This document shows, in pieces, positions 17,309 through 23,919 of a stretch of 64,000 nucleotides of DNA. Both the position numbers and the translations under genes were made by a program. The notes under the pieces were generated by a model. That model saw nothing but the letters and a program-made list of their open reading frames with translations. It did not search any database and was not told where the DNA came from. The DNA comes from Maritimibacter alkaliphilus. GTDB lineage: Bacteria > Pseudomonadota > Alphaproteobacteria > Rhodobacterales > Rhodobacteraceae. Location: NCBI RefSeq assembly GCF_019801605.1, contig NZ_JAHVIT010000001.1, positions 620,001 to 684,000 of the forward strand, read 5' to 3'. Position 1 is the first letter of the stretch; each line of letters opens with the position of its first letter.

Positions 17309-17809
17309 TCAGAACAGCAGCACCGGCAGGCGGACCATCAGAAGGTCCGTGAAAATCCATGTCATCAGCGCGGCGCCCGGCACGGCGGCCAGCGCCAGCC
17401 TCCACCAGCTGCGTTCGCCCTGGATGATCAGGGCGAGGGCGATGAAGAGCGCGGTGCCCACGTCGAAGCCGATCCAGGGCAGCAGGCAGGCGTAGACGCC
17501 GGTCAGCACCAGCAGGGCGATGCCCTTGGTCTCCTCGCGCAGGGGGCGGCGGGTGACCTGTGCCAGCCCCTTGAGCGGCGCGAGATCGGCGATCCCGGCC
17601 CAGAGGGCGGCCGCCATCCCGATCGCCGCGGCGGGCAGGATCAGCAGGTAGTCCGTCAGGCCGCGGGCCACGCCCATCACGCTCCAGGCGTAGAAGGCGA
17701 GGGCGGCGGCGAGGACGAGGGCAAAGACGAGAGCGCCCCAGTTGCGGCGCGGGGTCGGAGCGGTCTCCAGGTCCGGCGCGGCAGGGGGCGTGCGGGGGGC
17801 GTCAGTCAT
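17309..17809 (-). CDS. tctB: Tripartite tricarboxylate transporter, small permease (TctB)
   Basis: A 166-residue protein with four predicted membrane helices, the TctB layout. The ATG at 17809 follows a cytoplasmic-type N-terminus rich in Pro/Ala; an upstream ATG at 17872 would only add a low-complexity extension over the intercistronic hairpin zone. TctB is poorly conserved, so the call rests on size, topology and position between tctC and tctA. Confidence 0.9.
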   Translation of the reverse strand: MTDAPRTPPAAPDLETAPTPRRNWGALVFALVLAAALAFYAWSVMGVARGLTDYLLILPAAAIGMAAALWAGIADLAPLKGLAQVTRRPLREETKGIALLVLTGVYACLLPWIGFDVGTALFIALALIIQGERSWWRLALAAVPGAALMTWIFTDLLMVRLPVLLF

Positions 17810-17879
17810 GTCGTGCGTCCAGCGGTGGAAAGGGGTGGGCAGGGCCCGAGGGGCCCCGCCCTTGTTCGTCACGTATGGT

Positions 17880-17936
17880 GGCCCCGTGATCGTCGGGGCC
17901 GCCTGGCGTCGTCTGGAGCCGTCCCTTTCGGGCGGC
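17880..17936 (-). terminator. Two intercistronic hairpins between tctC and tctB
   Basis: The 128-bp gap after tctC holds two stem-loops: GGCCCC (17880-17885) with GGGGCC (17895-17900), and GCCGTCCC with GGGCGGC (17918-17936, one bulged base). Neither has a T-run. They likely stabilise the tctC message and lower tctBA expression, as is common for binding-protein transporters. Confidence 0.6.
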
Positions 17937-17937
17937 C

Positions 17938-18948
17938 TCAGTTCACCACGTCGCTGAGCGCTTCGAGCGCGGTATAGGCGTCGTCGACCATCTTCTGGCT
18001 GGCCTCGGGGCCGACCCAGTCCGCGCCGATCCCGGCCTGCGCCGCGGCGTCCTTGTAGGCGTCCGAGGTGACGACCGTCTCGTAGGCGGTGACCAGCTTG
18101 GAATAGCGCTCGGGGTACTCCGCCTCGAAGGCGGCAGGCACGATCAGGCCGGTGATGTTGCCGCCGATGATCGGCTGCTTCTCGGCGCCGAGGCCGGTCA
18201 TCTCGTCGTTCAGCAGCGGCGCGCCGAGCCCGTCGGGATCGGTGTCGTTGACCACCGCGAGGACCCGCAGGCTGTCCATGATCGAGGCGGCACCGCGGGC
18301 GGCGATGATCTCGAAGTCGACCTGGTTGCCCGCAAGCGCGGTGCGCAGCGGGGCGCCGCCGTCGTAGGTGACGAAGCGCACGTTGTCAGCGGGAATGTCG
18401 AGGGCTTCCATGGCGACGAGGGTCTGCAGGTGGCCGCCGTTGCCGTAGATGATCCCCGAGGAGACCTTGCCCGGCTCCTTCATGGCCTCGACCAGCTGGC
18501 CGAAGGTCTCGTAGGGGCTGTCGTTGTGGACGGCGACGATGGCGTAGTCGTTCCACTGGGCGTTCAGCAGCTTGAAGTCTTCCCATTTCACCGGCGCGCC
18601 GCCGACGAGGATCGCGTTGGCGAGGTAGGGCGTCGCCTGCATCAGCAGCAGGGTGTTGCCGTCCGGCTTGGACTGGCGGGCGACATAGGTCGCGCCGAGG
18701 CCGCCTGCGCCGCCGGGGCGGTTCTCGACCGTCACCGGCACGCCGAGCTCTTCGGAGAGCGGCTCCGACAGGGTGCGGGCCATCCGGTCGGCCGAGCCGC
18801 CGGCCTTGAACGGCACGACGATGGTGATCGGGTCCTCGGGCCAGCCGTCGGCGGCCTGCGCAGCGGTCAGCGGGACGCCGGCAAGGGCCAGCGACGCGAC
18901 GGCGGTGCAGATGAAGCGGCGGCGCGATGCGCCGGTGAAGTTCAGCAT
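17938..18948 (-). CDS. tctC: Tripartite tricarboxylate transporter substrate-binding protein (TctC/BugT family)
   Basis: A 336-residue periplasmic protein. The signal peptide begins ASRRRFICTAVASLALAG, compatible with Tat or Sec export, and ends near AAQAADG. The mature part opens with the family signature WPEDPITIVVPFKAGGSADRM and VENRPGGAGGLG. Bug/TctC proteins bind carboxylated solutes (citrate, aconitate, phthalates, dicarboxylates). It is the first gene of the tctCBA-leuCD-like operon and is divergent from a GntR-family regulator. Confidence 0.95.
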   Translation of the reverse strand: MLNFTGASRRRFICTAVASLALAGVPLTAAQAADGWPEDPITIVVPFKAGGSADRMARTLSEPLSEELGVPVTVENRPGGAGGLGATYVARQSKPDGNTLLLMQATPYLANAILVGGAPVKWEDFKLLNAQWNDYAIVAVHNDSPYETFGQLVEAMKEPGKVSSGIIYGNGGHLQTLVAMEALDIPADNVRFVTYDGGAPLRTALAGNQVDFEIIAARGAASIMDSLRVLAVVNDTDPDGLGAPLLNDEMTGLGAEKQPIIGGNITGLIVPAAFEAEYPERYSKLVTAYETVVTSDAYKDAAAQAGIGADWVGPEASQKMVDDAYTALEALSDVVN

Positions 18949-19005
18949 GGTATCCTCCCATTTCCGGCCAAATCCGGCACGGACCCCGTGGCCCGCATGG
19001 CCAGA

Positions 19006-19042
19006 AAGCTATCAAGTCTTAATGTCATGTCAATAATACATT
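19006..19042 (-). promoter_or_regulatory. Promoter and candidate GntR operator for tctC
   Basis: On the minus strand TTGACA (19028-19033) and TAGCTT (19006-19011) are 16 bp apart, a good sigma-70-type promoter pointing at tctC. AATGT (19021-19025) and ACATT (19038-19042) form an inverted repeat over the -35, with a tandem TGTCA inside. It lies in the 162-bp gap between tctC and the divergent regulator, so it may serve both. Confidence 0.5.
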
Positions 19043-19110
19043 TGGGGTTGGAGGCTGATCAACTTCCGGTTAACAATCTCCGTCAACGGGAGGACATCTG
19101 AGGAAGAGCC

Positions 19111-19965
19111 ATGGCAGAACAGCCACGTAACCGGCCTTCGGGCAGCGCCGTGACCGGGTCCGCTTCCCTTGGAGGCGCCGCCTCGGGCGAGGAGAGCCTC
19201 TGGCCCAAACACCATCGCGTCTACCTGATTCTGAAGCAGGAGATCGAAGACGGGGTCTATACCGACGTGGAACCCATGGCGGGGGAGCTGGCCCTGGCGG
19301 ATCGGTTCGAGGTCTCGCGGATCACGATTCGCAAGGCGATGGACCGTCTGGCGCAGGAGGGCCGGGTCGAGCGGCAGCGCGGGCGTGGCACCTTCGCCCG
19401 GCGCGACAGCCGTCCCTCGCCGGTGGGGGCCAGCCTCTCGGGCAATATCGAGAACCTGATCGCGCTTGGCCTTCAGACCGACGTGGAACTGATCGACCTG
19501 ACCTTCGTCACCGCGCCGCCGCAGGTCTGCGACGCGATGCAGGTGCCCCATGGCACCGTGATGCAGCGTGCCGTCCGGGTACGCAGCCATGAAGGCGTGC
19601 CCTTCAGCCACCTGACCACATGGCTGCCCGAACCCATCGGGCGCAGTTTCACCCCCGAGGAGATGCAGTGCACGCCGCTGCTGCGCCTGATTGAGCGCGC
19701 GGGCCATCCCATCGCCTCGGCCCGGCAGGCGATCACCGCCAAGCTGGCCACGCCCGAGGTGGCGCATCTGCTGCGGATCGAGCCGGGCGAGGCGCTGCTC
19801 TCCGTCCGCCGCCTCGTCTTCGACGATGCCGGGGCAGTGGTGGAATACATCAACGGGCTCTACCGGCCCGACACCTACGAACACGAGATGGAATACGACC
19901 GCAGCCAGACACAGGCGGCGCAAATCTGGACCACCAAGGACACCGCGACCGGAGCAGACCAATGA
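19111..19965 (+). CDS. GntR-family regulator, HutC/FarR subfamily (UTRA domain)
   Basis: A 284-residue regulator. A ~30-residue flexible Gly/Ser-rich N-terminus is followed by a winged helix (residues ~35-100: VYLILKQEIEDGVY, LADRFEVSRITIRKAMDRLAQEGRVERQRGRGTF) and a C-terminal UTRA ligand-sensing domain (~residues 125-270). UTRA regulators usually repress a divergent catabolic operon and are released by the pathway substrate or intermediate. It overlaps the lyase gene by 4 bp and is divergent from tctC, so it almost certainly controls the TTT/hydratase/lyase module. Confidence 0.92.
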   Translation: MAEQPRNRPSGSAVTGSASLGGAASGEESLWPKHHRVYLILKQEIEDGVYTDVEPMAGELALADRFEVSRITIRKAMDRLAQEGRVERQRGRGTFARRDSRPSPVGASLSGNIENLIALGLQTDVELIDLTFVTAPPQVCDAMQVPHGTVMQRAVRVRSHEGVPFSHLTTWLPEPIGRSFTPEEMQCTPLLRLIERAGHPIASARQAITAKLATPEVAHLLRIEPGEALLSVRRLVFDDAGAVVEYINGLYRPDTYEHEMEYDRSQTQAAQIWTTKDTATGADQ

Positions 19966-20822
19966 CCTCTCTCAAGACCCTTCTGGCCGATCCCGCCCGC
20001 GGCATCGTGGCCCCGGGCGTCTATGACGCCTTCACCGCGCTGCTGGCCGAGCAGGCGGGCTTTGACTGCCTTTACCTCTCCGGCGCCTCCATCGCCTATA
20101 CCCGGCTGGGGCGGCCCGATATCGGGCTGGTCTCCGTCTCCGAGGTGATCTCGACCGTGGAGTTGATCACTGACCGCGTGGGCCTGCCGATGATCGTGGA
20201 CGGCGACACCGGCTTCGGCAATGCGCTGAACGTGCAGCGCACGGTGCGCGGCTTCGAGCGCGCGGGCGCGCAGGCGATCCAGATGGAAGACCAGAGCTTC
20301 CCCAAGCGCTGCGGCCACCTCGCGGGCAAGAAGCTGATCCCCGCCGCCGAGATGGTGGGCAAGATCAAGGCCGCCGTGGACGCGCGGAAATCCGAGGGCT
20401 TCCAGATCATCGCCCGGACCGATGCCATCGCCGTCGAGGGGTTCGACGCCGCGCTGGAGCGCGCGGAGATGTACGTGGAGGCCGGGGCCGACGTGCTCTT
20501 CATCGAGGCGCCGCGCTCGCTGGAGCAGATGGAGGTGATCGCCAAGACCTTCGCCGCGCGAATCCCGCTGCTGGCGAACATGGTCGAGGGCGGCATGACG
20601 CCCATGGGCTCGGCGCAGGAGTTGCACGACCGGGGCTTCCGGGTGGTGATCTTCCCGGGCGGCGTGGCCCGGGCGATGCTGCGGCAGGGGCAGGCGTATT
20701 ACGCCTCGCTCAAGGAGAACGGCAGCAACGCGCCCTTCAAGGAGCGGATGGCGGTCTTTGACGAGCTGAACGAGGTGATCGGCCTGCCGCAGATGCTGGA
20801 GCATGGCGCGAAATACGAGTGA
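19962..20822 (+). CDS. Isocitrate lyase/PEP mutase-superfamily C-C lyase (2,3-dimethylmalate or methylisocitrate lyase-like)
   Basis: A 286-residue TIM-barrel enzyme of the ICL/PEP-mutase superfamily. The early loop LYLSGASIAYTRLG, the metal site VDGDTGFGN and the catalytic loop KRCGH (K115-H119, Cys117 as general acid) are intact. The cysteine marks a lyase rather than a phosphonate mutase. Family lyases split 2-hydroxy acids, for example dimethylmalate to propionate and pyruvate, or methylisocitrate to succinate and pyruvate. Translational coupling to the GntR regulator and the divergent hydratase operon suggest it cleaves the hydration product made by the LeuCD-like pair. A Rho-independent terminator follows. 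The substrate is inferred. Confidence 0.87.
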   Translation: MTSLKTLLADPARGIVAPGVYDAFTALLAEQAGFDCLYLSGASIAYTRLGRPDIGLVSVSEVISTVELITDRVGLPMIVDGDTGFGNALNVQRTVRGFERAGAQAIQMEDQSFPKRCGHLAGKKLIPAAEMVGKIKAAVDARKSEGFQIIARTDAIAVEGFDAALERAEMYVEAGADVLFIEAPRSLEQMEVIAKTFAARIPLLANMVEGGMTPMGSAQELHDRGFRVVIFPGGVARAMLRQGQAYYASLKENGSNAPFKERMAVFDELNEVIGLPQMLEHGAKYE

Positions 20823-20849
20823 TCCGGGGCAGAGGCCCTGACGGATCGG

Positions 20850-20884
20850 CACCCGGAGGCGCAGGCTTCCGGGTGTTTTTGTTT
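20850..20884 (+). terminator. Rho-independent terminator after the lyase gene
   Basis: CACCCGGA / TCCGGGTG 8-bp stem with a 10-nt loop followed by TTTTTGTTT, 27 bp after the lyase stop. A textbook intrinsic terminator for the gntR-lyase transcript. Confidence 0.85.
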
Positions 20885-20912
20885 GGGGCGGGGTGCAGGG
20901 GAGGGCCGCGCC

Positions 20913-21064
20913 CATTCCCGCACGCTTACAATGTATCGCGAAGGGCAGCGCCGGCCCGCGGGGTGGCGCAATAGCGCCGGTCGACATTGGTGCGCCATTG
21001 GTCCGAGCGCCAAGGGCGACGGGGGCGGGGCGGCGCTGCCCGGCCTGAGGCCGGGCGGGACATT
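20913..21064 (+). repeat. Dispersed intergenic repeat, copy B
   Basis: The 681-bp gap 20823-21503 holds no gene but contains two copies of the repeat first seen at 4917. Copy B is the most complete and has the same orientation as copies A and C. It opens with CATTCCCGCACGCTTACAATG, similar to the start of copy C, and ends with the self-complementary GCCCGGCCTGAGGCCGGGC. Confidence 0.78.
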
Positions 21065-21154
21065 CCGAGAGGTGGGGGGATGCTAGAGCCTTAGTGCCTA
21101 GCGCGCCTCCGGGTGGCTCGGGTGTGGTCTTGGGGGCTGGGTGATAGCGGCGCT

Positions 21155-21270
21155 CATTTCCGGACGCTGATCATGAAACGCGAAGGGCGGCGCCGATCCG
21201 CGGGGTGGCGCGATAGCGCCGCCCCATGGGGGCGGGTCGGCGCTGCCCGGCCTGCGGCCGGGCGAGACAT
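21155..21270 (+). repeat. Dispersed intergenic repeat, copy C (shortened)
   Basis: Lies 90 bp after copy B in the same orientation. It matches B at both ends (CGCGAAGGGCGGCGCC at the left, GCCCGGCCTGCGGCCGGGC at the right) but lacks an internal ~35-bp block that A and B share, as if deleted. The sequence from 21271 to the SOS box is unremarkable. Confidence 0.75.
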
Positions 21271-21435
21271 CCCGTGAGGTAGGAGCAATGGAGTGACTTG
21301 AGGCGCACCGCTTTATGGCCTTCGGTGGAGTGCGCGCGAGCGACTGGTAACAGTACCTCTAATTGGGCGCGCTGCGGCGGAGGAGGGGCGCGGAGGACCT
21401 GCGGCACCAACGAACTACCGCCCCTCCAAAACAAA

Positions 21436-21450
21436 GTTCCCTTTATGTTC
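21436..21450 (+). promoter_or_regulatory. LexA (SOS) box of alphaproteobacterial type
   Basis: GTTC-CCTTTAT-GTTC matches the direct-repeat GTTC-N7-GTTC LexA site known from Rhodobacter and Rhizobium exactly. It lies 53 bp before the ATG of the UvrD-like helicase, in a promoter position, so the helicase is probably DNA-damage inducible. Confidence 0.72.
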
Positions 21451-21503
21451 TCTTAACGCTATCCTGCCGCAAAACGCAAAACGCAAACCATCGGTGGGCA
21501 GGG

Positions 21504-23546
21504 ATGGCGCAGGCAGGATACCTCGACAAACTGAACGACAACCAGCGGGCCGCCGTGACCCATGGCCCGGCGGATGCGACCCCCGGCGCGCCGCTCTTGG
21601 TGATCGCGGGGGCGGGCTCGGGCAAGACGAACACGCTGGCGCATCGGGTGGCGCATCTGCTGGCCTCAGGCGCCGATCCCCGGCGCATCCTGCTGATGAC
21701 CTTCTCGCGTCGCGCGGCGGTGGAGCTGACCCGCCGGGTCGAACGGATCACGGCGCAGGCCATGGGCTCTGCCGTGGCGGCCGAGGCGCTCACCTGGGCC
21801 GGCACCTTCCACGGCATCGGCGCCCGCATCCTGCGCGACAATGCCGAGGCCATCGGCTTGCATCCCGAGTTCTCGATCCACGACCGCGAGGACAGCGCCG
21901 ACCTGATGAACCTCTGCCGCCATGCAGCGGGCCTCAGCCAGACCGAGACGCGCTTTCCGGCCAAGGGCACCTGCCTTGCGATCTACTCCCGCGCGGTCAA
22001 CGCCGAGGAGCCGCTGGCCGAGGTCCTGCGCGAGCACTTCCCGTGGTGCGCCCGCTGGGAGGCGGAGCTGAAAACCCTTTTCGGCGCCTACGTGGAGGCC
22101 AAGCAGGCACAGAACGTCCTCGACTTCGACGACCTGCTGCTGGCATGGGCACAGGTGATGGCCGATCCCGGCTTCGCCGCCTGGATCGGGGCGGAGTGGG
22201 ACCACGTGCTGATCGACGAATACCAGGACACCAACCGCCTGCAGGCGCGTATCCTCATGGGGCTGAAGCCCGACGGGCGCGGGCTGACGGTGGTGGGGGA
22301 TGATGCGCAGTCGATCTATGCCTTCCGGGCCGCGACCGTGCGCAATATCCTCGACTTTCCCGGCCAGTTCGATCCGCCCGCGGGCGTCGTCACGCTGGAT
22401 CGCAACTACCGCTCGACCCAGCCGATCCTGGCCGCCGCCAACGCGGTGATCGCCGAGGCCCGCGAACGCTTCACCAAGGACCTCTGGACCGAGCGCGAGA
22501 GCGCGGAGAAACCCCGCCTCGTCACGGTGAACAGCGAGGCGGAGCAGGCGCGCTACATCGTCGACCGGGTGCTGGACGACCGCGAGACGGGCACGCGGCT
22601 GAAGGACCAGGCCGTGCTCTTCCGCACTGCCAGCCATTCGATCCAGCTGGAGGCCGAGCTGACCCGCCGCAACGTGCCGTATGTGAAATTCGGCGGGCTG
22701 AAGTTCCTCGACACGGCCCATGTGAAGGACCTGCTGGCGGTGCTGCGGCTGGCGCGCAATCCGCGCGACCGGGTGGCGGGCTTCCGGGTGCTGCAACTGA
22801 TCCCCGGCATCGGGCCCAAGGCGGCGGGGCGGGTGCTCGACGCGCTCGACCTCGCACCCGATCCGGTGACCGCGCTGGAGGCGGTGACGCCCCCCGCCAA
22901 GGCCCGTGCCGACTGGCCGGGTTTCGTCGCGGCCATGGCGGGGCAGACCAGCTGGCCCGTGGCGCTGGAAAAGGCCCGCGCCTGGTACGAGCCGCACCTG
23001 GAGCGCATCCACGAGGATGCCGAGGCCCGCCGCGCCGACCTGCTGCAACTGGAGCAGATCGCCCAGGGCTACCCCTCGGCCGAGGCCTTCCTGACCGAGC
23101 TGACGCTCGACCCGCCCGACGCCACCAGCGATCAGGCCGGTGTGCCGCTGAAGGACGAGGACTACCTGATCCTCTCCACCATCCACTCCGCCAAGGGGCA
23201 GGAATGGAAATCGGTCTACCTGCTGAACGCGGTGGATGGCTGCATTCCGTCCGACCTCGGCACCGGGTCGACCCATGAGCTGGAGGAGGAGCGGCGGCTG
23301 CTCTATGTCGCCATGACGCGGGCCAAGGACCGGCTGACGCTGGGGCTGCCGCTGCGATTCTACGTCACCCAGCAGGCGCGCAACGGCGACCGGCATGTCT
23401 ATGCCATGCGCACGCGCTTCATCCCGAACGGCATCCTCGACCGGTTCGAGGCGCTGCACTGGTCGCCGACGCAGGGGGCGTCGCAGGCCCGTCAGGCCCG
23501 GCCGAAGATCGACGTCTCGGCGCGGATGCGCTCCATGTGGGGGTAG
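21504..23546 (+). CDS. UvrD/PcrA-like superfamily 1 DNA helicase
   Basis: A 680-residue SF1A helicase. The motifs run in order: Q-motif region LNDNQRAAVTHGP, Walker A GAGSGKTNTLAHR, motif Ia TFSRRAAVEL, Walker B LIDEYQDTN, motif III GDDAQSIYAFR, motif IV LDRNYRS, motif V STIHSAKGQEW and motif VI VAMTRAKDRL. It would unwind DNA 3' to 5' in excision or recombinational repair. The ATG at 21504 begins the conserved N-terminus; the open frame upstream to 21363 covers the SOS box and is not used. It is shorter than E. coli UvrD (720), lacking part of the C-terminal tail, and is likely a paralogue of the housekeeping UvrD. Confidence 0.93.
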   Translation: MAQAGYLDKLNDNQRAAVTHGPADATPGAPLLVIAGAGSGKTNTLAHRVAHLLASGADPRRILLMTFSRRAAVELTRRVERITAQAMGSAVAAEALTWAGTFHGIGARILRDNAEAIGLHPEFSIHDREDSADLMNLCRHAAGLSQTETRFPAKGTCLAIYSRAVNAEEPLAEVLREHFPWCARWEAELKTLFGAYVEAKQAQNVLDFDDLLLAWAQVMADPGFAAWIGAEWDHVLIDEYQDTNRLQARILMGLKPDGRGLTVVGDDAQSIYAFRAATVRNILDFPGQFDPPAGVVTLDRNYRSTQPILAAANAVIAEARERFTKDLWTERESAEKPRLVTVNSEAEQARYIVDRVLDDRETGTRLKDQAVLFRTASHSIQLEAELTRRNVPYVKFGGLKFLDTAHVKDLLAVLRLARNPRDRVAGFRVLQLIPGIGPKAAGRVLDALDLAPDPVTALEAVTPPAKARADWPGFVAAMAGQTSWPVALEKARAWYEPHLERIHEDAEARRADLLQLEQIAQGYPSAEAFLTELTLDPPDATSDQAGVPLKDEDYLILSTIHSAKGQEWKSVYLLNAVDGCIPSDLGTGSTHELEEERRLLYVAMTRAKDRLTLGLPLRFYVTQQARNGDRHVYAMRTRFIPNGILDRFEALHWSPTQGASQARQARPKIDVSARMRSMWG

Positions 23547-23607
23547 GGGGCGTGGCTGTCGCCGCGGGCCGGGCTCCGGTGTCCGCAAGAGGCTGAACCA
23601 CGGAAAG

Positions 23608-23647
23608 GAATGCCGGCATCAAGTGGGGATTCCCGATGCCGGCATTC
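23608..23647. promoter_or_regulatory. Paired palindromes ATGCCGGCAT upstream of the sensor kinase
   Basis: Within the 373-bp gap 23547-23919, GAATGCCGGCATC and GATGCCGGCATTC form a perfect 13-bp inverted repeat with a 14-nt spacer, and each arm contains the 10-bp palindrome ATGCCGGCAT. A third, near-complete copy, ATGCCGGCAC, is at 23828. The palindrome centres are 26 bp apart. It could be an operator array for a dimeric regulator such as the FixJ-type protein downstream, or the terminator of the helicase gene; no T-run follows. I see nothing else in the gap. Confidence 0.5.
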
Positions 23648-23919
23648 AGATAAATGTGGATCCTATGGACGCACCACTCACACGCGCCACTAAAAAGGTC
23701 TTGCTCAAATAAGCCATCGGATCAGGAACTTAACGGGATGTCTGTTACCCCCTCTCCTCCGGTGCCATCAGACTGCCACAGGGAACAGCCACGTGATATT
23801 CGTGTGATTGCCTGCGTAATATTGCCTATGCCGGCACGGGGCCATTTCCGTTGCCCGGCGGGGGGGATTGTGAGACCCCTTGAAAGGCGGGGCAGGCCCG
23901 TGACAGCGACGGGCGGGAC

